64,000 nucleotides of DNA from Pseudofrankia coriaricola (GTDB taxonomy: Bacteria > Actinomycetota > Actinomycetes > Frankiales > Frankiaceae). Both the position numbers and the translations under genes were made by a program. Of this stretch, positions 16,302 to 25,004 are shown piece after piece (positions within the stretch are counted from its first letter, which is position 1; the number at the start of each line of letters is the position of its first letter). The notes beneath the pieces were generated by a model. The model made no database searches. It was not told the DNA's origin and saw only the letters and a list, made by a program, of their open reading frames with translations. The stretch covers positions 62,001-126,000 of the forward strand of contig NZ_MBLO01000243.1 of NCBI RefSeq assembly GCF_001854805.1. The letters run 5' to 3'.

Positions 16302-17737
16302 GCGAGAACGACGCGGCGCGCGACGACCAGGCGCGGGGCGACCGGGCGCGGGGCGACCGGGCGCGGGGCGACCGGGCGCGGGGCGACCGGGCGCGGGGCG
16401 ACCGGGCGCGGGGCGACCGGGCGCGGGGCGACCGGGCGCGGGGCGACCGGGCGCGGGGCGACCAGCAGCACAGCGGCGGCAGCGCCAGTGGGGCGACCAG
16501 CGACCGGCAGCGGCGCAGCTGGGCTCGAAGCGGCCAGCAACGACGCGGCCGGCCGAGCAACGAGGTGGCCGTCGTCGGCTACGCCCACAGCCTCGTCCGC
16601 CGGCACGCGCCCGAACCGTTGGGTGTCCTCGCCGTCGACACGGCCCGCCGGGCGATCGCCGACGCGGGCCTCGAGGTCGCCGACGTCGACGGGTTCGTCA
16701 GCGCTTCCATGTTCCCGACGGCCGGGGCGCACGCGGTCGAGGACGGGACGAGCATCGTGTCGTCGCAGTGGATGGCCGCGCATCTCGGCGCCGACGCGCG
16801 TTACACCGCCGGCTTCGACGGCGTGGGTGCGCTGACCGGGTCGCTGGCGCTCGGGGTGAACGCGGTCGCGAGCGGCACCGCCGACTATGTACTGCTGCAC
16901 CGGGCCCTGCACAACCCGGTGGGCAGCTATCACGCCAACCCGATGAAGGCGGCGGTCGGCTGGCAGCAGTGGACCGTTCCGCAGGGCTTCTTCGGCCCGC
17001 TGCAGATGATCGCCCTTCCGTACAACGAGTACCTGGCGCGCTATGGCGCGAGCCGGGAGGCGATGGCGGCGGTGCTGGTGGAGGCACGCAAGAACGGCGC
17101 ACGCATCCCCTGGTCGTACTGGCACGGCAAGCCGCTCACCGCCGAGGAGTACCTGGCCGCGCAGACGCTGGTGGACCCGATCTGCCGGTACGACTGCGAC
17201 ATCCCGGTCGACGGTGTCGCCACGTTCGTCCTGACCTCCGCCGAGCGGGCCGCGGACCTGCCGAACAAGCCGGTTTACATCGCCGGCTACGCGTCCGGCC
17301 TGCCGCCGCGGCGCCGGCTGGCGCAGCACTGGCCGCTCGACGACATCATGGACGCCGGCTTCGGCCTGGCCAGCCGGCTGTGGGAGCGCTCCGGGGTCGG
17401 GCCGGCCGAGATCGACCTTCCGCAGGTGTACGACGGGTTCTCGCCGTTCGTGTACTTCTGGCTGGAGGTTCTCGGCCTATGCCCGGTCGGCGAGGCGCAC
17501 CGCTTCGTCCAGGCCGGTGGCATCGACGCCGACCGCCCAGACGGGCTGCCGGCGCTGTCCGGCGGCGGCGCGCTCGGGAACGGCCGCATGCACGGCGTCC
17601 CCCAGATGCTCGAGTGCTATCTGCAGCTGTCCGGTCGCGCGGGCGAACGCCAGCGCGACAAGGCAACCATCGGCGTCGCCTGCCACTCGTCGCCGCACTA
17701 CGGCGGCGCCGTCGTCTACAGCGCCGTCCCGTTCTGA
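16298..17737 (+). CDS. Thiolase-fold lipid-transfer-type protein lacking the nucleophilic Cys (Ltp2-like)
   Basis: 479 residues. After a repeat-encoded tail (ARGDR x8 plus ARGDQ, residues 12-56) a thiolase fold begins at NEVAVVGYAHSLVRRHAPEP. Where thiolases have the acylated Cys, this protein reads AGFDGVGALTGSLALGVNAV, so ordinary thiolysis is unlikely. It keeps the C-terminal blocks PQVYDGFSPFVYFWLEVLG, SGGGALGNGRMHGVPQMLE and GVACHSSPHYGGAVV. Cys-less thiolases with DUF35 partners, such as Ltp2, are retro-aldolases on hydroxyacyl-CoAs; this is the best reading, with Tyr in VYDGF a catalytic candidate. ATGA overlap with DUF35. The gene ends in three TGACC-type repeats and a hairpin. Confidence 0.85.
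   Translation: MSENDAARDDQARGDRARGDRARGDRARGDRARGDRARGDRARGDRARGDRARGDQQHSGGSASGATSDRQRRSWARSGQQRRGRPSNEVAVVGYAHSLVRRHAPEPLGVLAVDTARRAIADAGLEVADVDGFVSASMFPTAGAHAVEDGTSIVSSQWMAAHLGADARYTAGFDGVGALTGSLALGVNAVASGTADYVLLHRALHNPVGSYHANPMKAAVGWQQWTVPQGFFGPLQMIALPYNEYLARYGASREAMAAVLVEARKNGARIPWSYWHGKPLTAEEYLAAQTLVDPICRYDCDIPVDGVATFVLTSAERAADLPNKPVYIAGYASGLPPRRRLAQHWPLDDIMDAGFGLASRLWERSGVGPAEIDLPQVYDGFSPFVYFWLEVLGLCPVGEAHRFVQAGGIDADRPDGLPALSGGGALGNGRMHGVPQMLECYLQLSGRAGERQRDKATIGVACHSSPHYGGAVVYSAVPF
16331..16465. repeat. 15-bp tandem repeat encoding ARGDR (9 copies)
   Basis: Unit GCGCGGGGCGACCGG begins at 16331 and repeats every 15 bases; the ninth copy ends in CAG. It sits in the non-conserved N-terminus of the thiolase-like gene. 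Near-identity between copies points to recent slippage or unequal crossover. Confidence 0.93.
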
Positions 17738-17760
17738 CCCGTTCTGACCCGTTCTAACGC

Positions 17761-17787
17761 GCGGTCCGCGCCGAGAGCGCGGACCGC
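17761..17787 (+). terminator. 11-bp-stem hairpin after the thiolase-like gene
   Basis: GCGGTCCGCGC, loop CGAGA, GCGCGGACCGC. It follows the stop codon by about 24 bases and is followed by a GACAAC hexanucleotide run (about 17792-17818). It probably ends the CaiB-DUF35-thiolase transcript, making the aldehyde dehydrogenase the start of another unit. Confidence 0.7.
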
Positions 17788-17920
17788 TCCGACAACGAGA
17801 ACGACAACGACAACGACAACGCAGCCCCGTTCCGAACCCAGCGCCAGGACCCGGCGCGCGCGGTCCGCGGGGGGCGCGAACCCAGGTACGCGAATCCAGT
17901 AGTCCAGTTGGGAGGCCGGG

Positions 17921-19390
17921 GTGCCGGCAATCATCGAGGAACGGCGTTCGTACGTCGCCGGGCGATGGGTGGATGGCGACGGTTCGTTCGCCGTGGAGAA
18001 CCCGGCCGACGAGTCGACGGTCGCCGAGATCGGCGTGACACCGCTCGCCGAGATCGAGCGGGCCATCACCGAGGCACGGCGCAGCTTCGACGAGGGAGTG
18101 TGGGCCGACAAGCCCGCGGCCGAACGCGCGAAGGTGCTCCTGGCGTTCCTCGACCACATCGAGGCCTCGCACGACGCGCTCGTCGCCACGATGATCGCCG
18201 AAGCCGGCCAGCCGGTCGCGTACGCGGAACGGGCGCAGTTCGCCTCCGGCCTGGCACTCGGGCGCGCGACGATCGACCTCTACCAGTCGATGCGGCACGA
18301 GGAAGCAAGCCCCGTCCCCGTCAACGAGCTGGTGCTCGGCCGGGTGGCGCTCAGTGTCCGGCGGCACGAGCCGATCGGCGTGGTCGCGGCGATCACGCCG
18401 TACAACGGCGCGATCATCATGGCATTCCAGAAGGTCATCCCGGCGTTGATGGCAGGCAACTCGGTCGTCCTGCGGCCCAGCCCGCTGACGCCGATCTCCT
18501 CGCTGGTGTTCGGCGCCGCGGCGGAGGCGGTCGGCCTGCCGCCGGGAGTCCTGTCCGTCGTCGTGGAGGAGGGCGCCGCCGGCGCCGAGCTGCTGACGAC
18601 GCATCCGGCCGTCGACATGGTGTCGTTCACCGGTTCGACCGCCGTCGGGAAGCGGATCCTCGCCCAGGCGGCGCCGACGGTGAAAAGGGTCTCGCTGGAG
18701 CTCGGCGGGAAGTCCGCGCAGATCTACCTGCCCGACGCCGTCGACCGTGTGGCGACCGGGGCGATCATGGTCGTGGCCACCACCGCCGGCCAGGCCTGCG
18801 TCGCCGCCACCCGGATGCTCGTGCCCGCGGACCGCAAGGAAGAGGTGGTCGAGGCGGTCAGCCGCGCCTACGGGTCGTTGAAGGTCGGTCCGCCGTCGGA
18901 CCCGGGCATGATGATGGGCCCGGTCATCAACGACGCGGCGCGGGCGCGCTGCGAGCGGTACGTGGCGCTGGCCGAGCAGCACGGCGGCAAGGTCACCACA
19001 GGTGGTGGCCGGCCCGCCGGCCTCGATCGCGGCTACTACTTCGAGCCCACCGTCCTCGACGTGCCCGACAACGCCAACCCGGCGGCCCAGGAGGAGATCT
19101 TCGGCCCGGTGCTGTCGGTGATCGGCTACCGCGACCTCGACGACGCCGTGCGGATCGCGAACGACAGCGTCTACGGCCTGTCCGGCCAGGTGTACGGCAA
19201 GGACGTCGCCACGGCCACCGCCGTCGCCCGCCGGCTGCGCACCGGCGCGGTCAACGTCAACACCTCTGTGTTCAGCGCCTACGCCCCCAGCGGCGGCTAC
19301 AAGCAGAGCGGTCTCGACCGCGAGCGCGGCCCCGACGGCATCCGCGCCTTCCAGGAGGTCAAGCACCTGTCCATCGGCGAGCTGCGCTGA
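17921..19390 (+). CDS. NAD(P)-dependent aldehyde dehydrogenase
   Basis: 489-residue ALDH-superfamily enzyme that oxidises an aldehyde to an acid. Key residues are present: Asn162 in ITPYNGAIIM, Glu260 in SLELGGKSAQ and the nucleophile Cys293 in AGQACVAATR; EEIFGPVLSVIGY is the C-terminal signature. GTG 17921 has a TTGGGAGG site. It follows a hairpin, so may have its own promoter. In context it could oxidise the aldehyde released by retro-aldol cleavage in the preceding operon or by the P450/SDR steps after it. Confidence 0.93.
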   Translation: MPAIIEERRSYVAGRWVDGDGSFAVENPADESTVAEIGVTPLAEIERAITEARRSFDEGVWADKPAAERAKVLLAFLDHIEASHDALVATMIAEAGQPVAYAERAQFASGLALGRATIDLYQSMRHEEASPVPVNELVLGRVALSVRRHEPIGVVAAITPYNGAIIMAFQKVIPALMAGNSVVLRPSPLTPISSLVFGAAAEAVGLPPGVLSVVVEEGAAGAELLTTHPAVDMVSFTGSTAVGKRILAQAAPTVKRVSLELGGKSAQIYLPDAVDRVATGAIMVVATTAGQACVAATRMLVPADRKEEVVEAVSRAYGSLKVGPPSDPGMMMGPVINDAARARCERYVALAEQHGGKVTTGGGRPAGLDRGYYFEPTVLDVPDNANPAAQEEIFGPVLSVIGYRDLDDAVRIANDSVYGLSGQVYGKDVATATAVARRLRTGAVNVNTSVFSAYAPSGGYKQSGLDRERGPDGIRAFQEVKHLSIGELR

Positions 19391-19421
19391 CCCGATCCCG
19401 GATCCCGTCCCAGTCCCAGTC

Positions 19422-19437
19422 CCGGAACCGGTTCCGG
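19422..19437. terminator. 16-bp perfect palindrome between ALDH and amidohydrolase genes
   Basis: CCGGAACCGGTTCCGG lies 32 bases after the dehydrogenase stop. It could be a weak terminator, a processing site or an operator for the amidohydrolase unit; the sequence does not decide. Confidence 0.4.
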
Positions 19438-19513
19438 ACCCGGCTCGCACCCGCCTCCCGTCCCAGCATGTCTTGGCACGCCCCAGCACAAGCCTCAGCA
19501 CAAGGAGTACCCC

Positions 19514-20722
19514 ATGTCATCTGACGACCCCAGGCTGAACTGGCTGATCTCGGTTGACGACCACATCCTCGAGCCGCCGCACGTGTGGATCGACCGGGTC
19601 GCGAGCAAGGACCGCGACCGCGCCCCCCACATGGTCAACGAAGGCGGCATGGACTACTGGGTGTACGACGGCAAGCGCTACCCCAGCTCCGGCCTGTCCG
19701 CCGTCGCCGGCAAGACGAAAGAGGAGTTCAGCCCCGAGCCGCTGCCCTACAGCGAGATGCGGCCCGGCTGCTACGACCCGGTGGAGCGGGTCAAGGACAT
19801 GGACCGCGCCGGCATCCTCGCCTCACTGTGCTTCCCGACGATCACCCGGTTCTGCGGGCAGCTGTTCATGGAGGCGAGTGACCGCGAGTTCGGCCTCGTC
19901 TGCCTGAAGGCCTACAACGACTGGATGATCGAGGAGTGGTGCGCCGCCGCCCCCGGCCGCTACATCCCGCTCGCGCTCATACCCCTGTGGGACCCGAAGC
20001 TCGCCGCGGCGGAGCTGGAGCGCTGCGCCGCGAAGGGCGCCACGACGTTCGCCTTCTCCGAGAACCCCGAGCCGCTCGGCCTGCCCACCATTCACGATCC
20101 GGACCGCTACTGGGACCCGGTCATGGCCGCCGCCAACGAGCTGGAGATGGTCGCCTCCATGCACGTCGGCTCCTCGTCGCAGGTGCCGAAGATCGCCTCC
20201 AACACGCCGTTCCTGGCCAACCTCACCTGGGGCGCGATGCGCACCTCGGGCGCCATGCTCTCCTGGCTGTTCTCCGGCATGTTCCAGCGCTACCCCAAGC
20301 TGAAGATCGCCCTGTCCGAGGGCGAGATCGGCTGGATGCCGTACTACCTGGAGCGCGCCGAGCAGGTCCTCGACAAGCAGCGCTACTGGGTCCAGCGGGG
20401 CGCGAAGTTCATGGACCACGGCGGCTCCACCGGCGTCGACCTCGACACCCTCGACGTCCGCGCCACGTTCCGCGACCACATCTACGGTTGCTTCATCGAG
20501 GACCACCACGGCATCGCCAGCCTCGCCGAGATCGGCGAGGACAACATCATGTGCGAGACCGACTACCCGCACTCGGACTCGACCTGGCCGAACTGCATCC
20601 AGACGGTGAAGAGCGTCATCGGCCACCTGCCCGCCGAGACCCAGTACAAGCTGCTGCGCGGCAACGCCGAGCGCCTCTACCGGTTCACCCCGGCCGAGCC
20701 GCCCGTCCTCGCCGGAGCCTGA
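19514..20722 (+). CDS. Amidohydrolase-family (Amidohydro_2) metal-dependent hydrolase/decarboxylase
   Basis: 402-residue TIM-barrel protein. N-terminal ISVDDHILEPPHVWIDRV replaces the HxH metal motif with DDH, as is common in ACMSD-like actinobacterial members; ASMHVGSSSQVPKIAS, KLKIALSEGEIGWMPYYLER and the acidic strand MCETDYPHSDSTWPNC are family blocks supplying His, Glu and Asp ligands. It has an AAGGAGT site before ATG 19514. This group often sits in aromatic and steroid-like catabolic clusters, acting on C-C or ester bonds. It leads a tight unit with the ferredoxin (3-base gap). Confidence 0.9.
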   Translation: MSSDDPRLNWLISVDDHILEPPHVWIDRVASKDRDRAPHMVNEGGMDYWVYDGKRYPSSGLSAVAGKTKEEFSPEPLPYSEMRPGCYDPVERVKDMDRAGILASLCFPTITRFCGQLFMEASDREFGLVCLKAYNDWMIEEWCAAAPGRYIPLALIPLWDPKLAAAELERCAAKGATTFAFSENPEPLGLPTIHDPDRYWDPVMAAANELEMVASMHVGSSSQVPKIASNTPFLANLTWGAMRTSGAMLSWLFSGMFQRYPKLKIALSEGEIGWMPYYLERAEQVLDKQRYWVQRGAKFMDHGGSTGVDLDTLDVRATFRDHIYGCFIEDHHGIASLAEIGEDNIMCETDYPHSDSTWPNCIQTVKSVIGHLPAETQYKLLRGNAERLYRFTPAEPPVLAGA

Positions 20723-20725
20723 GCC

Positions 20726-20956
20726 ATGGCCGCGTCCGCCCCCGTTGGCTGGTCGGTCGCCGTCGACCGGGAGCAGTGCATCGGCAGCGGGATCTGCGTC
20801 GTCTACGCCCCGGATTTCTTCACCCACGACGACGAGGCCAAGGCGATGGTCGTCGGCGAGGCGGACGGCGCCGACCAGGCGGCGGTCCGCACCGCGGTGG
20901 AAGCCTGCCCGACCAGCGCGCTCGCGCTGCTGGCCGGCGACAAGAAGGAAGCGTGA
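20726..20956 (+). CDS. P450-type 3Fe-4S ferredoxin
   Basis: 76-residue soluble electron carrier. Cys18 and Cys24 are separated by IGSGI, so the middle Cys of the usual motif is missing; Cys61 is followed by Pro (EACPTSAL). Three Cys indicate a [3Fe-4S] cluster, typical of actinobacterial ferredoxins encoded beside P450s. It starts three bases after the amidohydrolase stop and ends four bases before an SDR; the P450 is two genes downstream and is the obvious redox partner. No ferredoxin reductase is nearby. Confidence 0.93.
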   Translation: MAASAPVGWSVAVDREQCIGSGICVVYAPDFFTHDDEAKAMVVGEADGADQAAVRTAVEACPTSALALLAGDKKEA

Positions 20957-20960
20957 CCTG

Positions 20961-21749
20961 ATGGGAAACCTGCTGGACGGGAAGAGTGCCATTGTCACCG
21001 GCGCCGGCTCCGGCGTCGGCCGGGCCTCCGCCTTACGGTTCGCCGAGGAGGGCGCCCGGGTCGTCTGCGCCGACATCCGGCTGGAACCGGTCAAGGAGAC
21101 GGTGAGCCAGATCGAGGCGGCCGGCGGGACGGCGATCGCCGTCGGCTGCGACGTGTCGAACGAGGACGACGTCGCCGCGATGATCTCCGCCGCCGCCGAG
21201 GCGTTCGGCCGGCTCGACATCCTGTTCAACAACGTCGGCATCCCGACGCCGCGGCTCGGCAGCAAGCTCGAGGACCACACGGCCGAGGACTTCGCGCGCC
21301 TGGTCGGCGTGAACTTCGCCGGCGTGTTCTTCGGCACCAAGCACGCGATCCTTCGGTTCAAGGAGCAGGGCGGTGGCGGGGTCATCCTCAACACCGGGTC
21401 GGTCGCCGGCCTGGTCAGCTGGGGCGGCTCCGTGTACGGCGCCACCAAGGGCGCGGTGCATCAGCTCACCAAGGCCGCCGCGATAGAAGGCGCGCCGTTC
21501 GGCATCCGGGCCAACGCGATCTGCCCGGCCGGGATGCCGTTCACCGGGTTCATGGCGGCCGGCGGCATGGCGGCGACCGACGAGGAGACGCTGCGCCGCG
21601 TCGCCGAGACGACCGGGGCCAACCACCCGCTCGGCCGGCCCATCACCGCCGAGGACTGCGCCGAGGCAGCCATCTACCTGGTCAGCGACCGGGCCGCGAA
21701 CGTCACCGGCGTCCTGCTGCCGGTCGACGGCGGCTACGTCGCGCGCTAG
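20961..21749 (+). CDS. SDR-family oxidoreductase
   Basis: 262-residue classical short-chain dehydrogenase. NAD(P) motif TGAGSGVG near residue 12, DxxD-like CDVSNEDDV, NNVG structural motif, catalytic Ser in ILNTGSVAG and Tyr-x3-Lys in SVYGATKGAVHQLTK; C-terminal GVLLPVDGGY is family-typical. An Asp-containing second strand (CADIRLE) suggests NAD preference. ATG 20961 has GAAGGAAG upstream. It would interconvert a hydroxyl made by the P450 with a ketone. Confidence 0.92.
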   Translation: MGNLLDGKSAIVTGAGSGVGRASALRFAEEGARVVCADIRLEPVKETVSQIEAAGGTAIAVGCDVSNEDDVAAMISAAAEAFGRLDILFNNVGIPTPRLGSKLEDHTAEDFARLVGVNFAGVFFGTKHAILRFKEQGGGGVILNTGSVAGLVSWGGSVYGATKGAVHQLTKAAAIEGAPFGIRANAICPAGMPFTGFMAAGGMAATDEETLRRVAETTGANHPLGRPITAEDCAEAAIYLVSDRAANVTGVLLPVDGGYVAR

Positions 21750-21784
21750 CCGCGACGCCCCAACCGAAAACGGCGGACATTTCC

Positions 21785-23032
21785 ATGACCGAGATCGCCA
21801 CCCTCGACCGAGCACGCATCCAGGAACTCTTCGACCTGCGCGGCTCGTACAACGCCCGTTCCGGCGGCGGATTCGAACAGGACCCCTACCCGGTCTGGCA
21901 CCGGCTGCGGGAGACCGGGCCGGTGCACGCCGGCACCGTCCACGAGCTCACCGGCGTCAATGAGCCACTGATGTTCCAGGGCCTGCCCTTCGACGACCGG
22001 CCGCACTTCTCCGTGTTCGGCTACGCCGCCTGCGACGCCGTCTACCGGGACGCCGAGACGTTCGCCGCCTCCCCCGAGCCGGTGAACATCCAGACCGGCC
22101 CGGCCAGCGCGACAAACAGCATGCTGTCGATGGACGGCGGCGAGCACCGCCGCTACCGGGCGCTCGTTCAGCCGTCGTTCGTCCCGAAGCGGGCCGAGTG
22201 GTGGATCCGCAACTGGATCGAGCAGACCGTCCACCTGCTCGTCGACAGCTTCGCGGGCGACGGCCGGGCCGAGCTCAACGTCGACTTCTGCGCGGCGATC
22301 CCGGTGCTGACGATCACCGGCAGCTTCGGGGTGCCGGTCGAGCGGGCGCTCGACCTGCGCGCCGCGCTCAATGACCCTCCGAGGGTCATCGAGATGCTGC
22401 GACCGATCGTCGCGGCCCGCCGCGCGTCGCCCACGGATGACCTGATCAGCGTCCTGGCCGAGGCCGAGATCACCGATGAGGAGGGCCGCCGGCACCGGCT
22501 CTCCGACGCCGAGATCTACTCGTTCTCGCTGCTGCTGCTCACCGCCGGGTCGGGCACCACCTGGAAACAGATGGGCATCACGCTCACCGCGCTGCTGCAG
22601 CGCCCGGACGTGCTGCGCACGGTCCGCGGCGACCCGTCGCTGCTGCGCCCGGCGATCGAGGAGTCGCTGCGCTGGATGCCGACCGACCCGATGTTCTCCC
22701 GGCATGTCACCCGCGACGTCGACTTCTACGGGACCAGGCTGCCGAAGGGGTCGGTGCTGCATATCTGCGTGGGCGCGGGGAACCGGGACCCGCTGCGCTG
22801 GGACCGGCCCGACGAGTTCGACCCGTCCCGGCAGCTGAGGCCGTCGCTGGCGTTCGGCGGCGGCCCGCACATCTGCCTCGGCATGCACGTCGCCCGGGCC
22901 GAGATACGCGTCGGGATCAACGCGTTGCTCGACCGGTTGCCGAACCTGCGCCTCGACCCCGGCGCCGAGCCCCCGCGCTACATCGGCATGTACGAGCGCG
23001 GCGCGACCGCCATCCCCGTCCTGTTCGACTGA
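21785..23032 (+). CDS. Cytochrome P450
   Basis: 415-residue class-I bacterial P450. Seen: I-helix oxygen-activation motif TAGSGTTWKQ, the ExxR pair in EESLRWMPTD, and the heme loop FGGGPHICLGMHVARAE with axial Cys364. No membrane anchor, so soluble. Electrons probably come from the ferredoxin at 20726. It hydroxylates a hydrophobic substrate, by context an acyl or terpenoid/steroid skeleton; the specific CYP family cannot be set by eye. It starts 35 bases after the SDR with a GGCGGA site. Confidence 0.95.
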   Translation: MTEIATLDRARIQELFDLRGSYNARSGGGFEQDPYPVWHRLRETGPVHAGTVHELTGVNEPLMFQGLPFDDRPHFSVFGYAACDAVYRDAETFAASPEPVNIQTGPASATNSMLSMDGGEHRRYRALVQPSFVPKRAEWWIRNWIEQTVHLLVDSFAGDGRAELNVDFCAAIPVLTITGSFGVPVERALDLRAALNDPPRVIEMLRPIVAARRASPTDDLISVLAEAEITDEEGRRHRLSDAEIYSFSLLLLTAGSGTTWKQMGITLTALLQRPDVLRTVRGDPSLLRPAIEESLRWMPTDPMFSRHVTRDVDFYGTRLPKGSVLHICVGAGNRDPLRWDRPDEFDPSRQLRPSLAFGGGPHICLGMHVARAEIRVGINALLDRLPNLRLDPGAEPPRYIGMYERGATAIPVLFD

Positions 23033-23105
23033 TGACCGGGCCCGGACCGCCAGCCCACCACCGGGGGTCCAGGCCCGCCACGCCATCCGACATCCGGAGA
23101 ACTCC

Positions 23106-23540
23106 GTGAGCGAACCAACCTACGTCCGGCCCGAACTCACCCTGCTGGGAGAGGACCACATCCGGGCCTACCGGGAGACCGACGGCGAGGTCGGCTACCT
23201 GTGGAACGGCGTCCCGATCCTGCTGCTGACCACGACCGGCCGCCGCACGGGCCAGGCACGCACGTCGGCGCTCATCTTCGCCCGCGACGGCGACGACTAC
23301 CTCGTCGTCGCCTCCACCGGCGGGGCGCCCAAGCACCCCGCCTGGTACCTGAACCTCCAGGCCGACCCGGCCGCCGAGATCCAGGTGAAGGCCGAGCACA
23401 TCCCGGTCGTCGCCCGGGCAGCCTCCCCCGAGGAGAAACCACGCCTCTGGAAGATCGTGACGGCCGCCTGGCCGAACTACGACGTCTACCAGACGCGCAC
23501 CGAAAGGGTCATTCCGCTGGTGGTGCTCAGCCGTTCGTGA
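23106..23540 (+). CDS. Deazaflavin (F420)-dependent nitroreductase-family protein (DDN/DUF385-like)
   Basis: 144-residue split-beta-barrel protein. The block ILLLTTTGRRTGQARTSALI followed by DDYLVVASTGGAPKHPAWYL is diagnostic of the Ddn family, which uses F420H2 to reduce quinones, enones or nitro groups. C-terminal ending LWKIVTAAWPNYDVYQTRTE also fits. GTG 23106 with CGGAG upstream. As part of the P450 run it may reduce a conjugated double bond of the substrate, or protect against quinones. Confidence 0.9.
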   Translation: MSEPTYVRPELTLLGEDHIRAYRETDGEVGYLWNGVPILLLTTTGRRTGQARTSALIFARDGDDYLVVASTGGAPKHPAWYLNLQADPAAEIQVKAEHIPVVARAASPEEKPRLWKIVTAAWPNYDVYQTRTERVIPLVVLSRS

Positions 23541-23617
23541 GCACCACCGCTGTTGTGAGCGTCCCGCCGGGACCGTATGCGAGCCGTCCCGCCGGGCCGG
23601 GTGTGAGCCGTCCGGCC

Positions 23618-23737
23618 GTTCGTGAGTCGCCCGGCGTTCGTGAGTCGCCCGGCGTTCGTGAGTCGCCCGGCGTTCGTGAGTCGCCCGGCGTTCGTGAGTC
23701 GCCCGGCGTTCGTGAGTCGTCCGGCGTTCGTGAGCAA
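23618..23737. repeat. 18-bp tandem repeat (6 copies plus partial)
   Basis: Unit GTTCGTGAGTCGCCCGGC starts at 23618, 23636, 23654, 23672, 23690 and 23708 (last with one change) and a partial at 23726; degenerate copies extend back to about 23560. The array lies in the 394-base gap between the reductase and phosphotransferase genes. There is no unique spacer, so it is a minisatellite, not CRISPR. Confidence 0.92.
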
Positions 23738-23934
23738 GCCCGCCGACAGCATGACCACCAGGGAGAACTCGCCGCCCACGGTGTCAGGATTGCCGCCGTT
23801 CCGTTTTCATGGCCTCGTGCCAACCACCGCGACCAAGGAGAAGAGATGCTCCCCCGAGTCCCGACGGAGACCGCGCCCGCGCCGCGCGCCGCGGTCCCAA
23901 CCTCCAGCGACAGCGCCGCCGTCGGGGCCGCCTT

Positions 23935-24999
23935 ATGAGCACGGTCGCGCCCCGGGTGCCCGACACCCTCGACGAGATGCTCTCCCCGGTCTGGCTGGCC
24001 GGGATCCTCAGCAAGCAGTACCCCGGCATCCGGGTCAACGGGGTCACCCGGGGTCCCGTCATCGCCCGGGTCGCGACGAACGCCCGCTTCGAGGTCGACT
24101 GTGATGGCCTGGGCGAGGACAAGGCGCCATTGGCCTTGTGCGTCAAGGGGTTCTTCACCGAGTCTGGCACTCTTGTACCGGGCACGGGAGAGCATGAGGC
24201 GTACTTCTACCGGGATCTGGCCGACTCCACCGGAGTACGCACGCTGAGCGCCGTCTATGCCGACGTCCACCCCGAGCACGGCGCCGGATTGGTCATCACT
24301 CGGGACATCGTCGCCGAGGGCTCGGTCTTCCTCGACGCCCTCGCCCCGTACACCCCGGACCAGGCCGCGGTGAGCCTCTCCCAGCTCGCCCGGCTGCACG
24401 CCTCGACCTGGGGCGTACCCGCGCTCGCGGACGTCGGCTGGCTCGCGCCCCGGCTGGACGGCCATCTGAAGCACCGCGGCTTCAAGGAGATCAACGGCAA
24501 CTTCACCGGCCCGATCGGCGCCGGCGTGCCAGCCGAGGTCCGCGACGCCCAGCGGCTCGTCGACGCCTACCGGCGCTTCGCCGCCATGGTCGCCGCCGCG
24601 TCCCCCTGGTGCGTCGTGCACGGCGACCCGCACGTCGGGAACGTCTACCTCGACCCCGAGGGCCGGCCGTCGTTCGTCGACTGGCAGCTCGCGCAGCGCG
24701 GCCCGTGGTGGGTTGACGTCGGCTACCACATCGCGTCCGCGCTGACCGTCGAGGACCGCCGCGGCCACGAACGCGACCTGCTGCGCCACTACCTCGACGA
24801 GCTGCGCGCCGGCGGCGTCGACGCCCCGCCGCTCGACGACGCCTGGACCGGGTTCCGCCGGGGCATCATCGAGGGCTTCTACCTCTGGGGGATCACCCTC
24901 AAGGTCAAGCCGGAGATCACCAACGTGCTGCTCACCCGGATCGGGACCGCCGTCGCCGACCACGACTCCCTGACCGCCGTCCTCGTCGACGAGGGCTGA
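23935..24999 (+). CDS. APH-family phosphotransferase (acyl-CoA-cluster type)
   Basis: 354-residue protein-kinase-like small-molecule kinase. The Brenner motif is VVHGDPHVGNVYLDPEGRPS, with catalytic Asp, and the metal-binding Asp is in FVDWQLAQRGPWWVDVGYHI. The N-lobe (NARFEVDCDGLGEDKAPLAL) holds the nucleotide-binding Lys region. APH genes inside acyl-CoA clusters are thought to phosphorylate hydroxyacyl-CoA or hydroxyl metabolites, as shown for LvaA, rather than antibiotics. ATG 23935 lacks a good ribosome site; the frame remains open upstream to 23809. It is followed five bases later by an SDR. Confidence 0.87.
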   Translation: MSTVAPRVPDTLDEMLSPVWLAGILSKQYPGIRVNGVTRGPVIARVATNARFEVDCDGLGEDKAPLALCVKGFFTESGTLVPGTGEHEAYFYRDLADSTGVRTLSAVYADVHPEHGAGLVITRDIVAEGSVFLDALAPYTPDQAAVSLSQLARLHASTWGVPALADVGWLAPRLDGHLKHRGFKEINGNFTGPIGAGVPAEVRDAQRLVDAYRRFAAMVAAASPWCVVHGDPHVGNVYLDPEGRPSFVDWQLAQRGPWWVDVGYHIASALTVEDRRGHERDLLRHYLDELRAGGVDAPPLDDAWTGFRRGIIEGFYLWGITLKVKPEITNVLLTRIGTAVADHDSLTAVLVDEG

Positions 25000-25004
25000 C
25001 CGCG

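Noticed and set aside
23618-23737. CRISPR array
   Set aside because: The 18-bp units are directly abutting with no unique spacers and there are no cas genes.
23935-24999. Aminoglycoside resistance gene
   Set aside because: The APH fold is present, but position inside an acyl-CoA/P450 cluster and family features favour a metabolic kinase.
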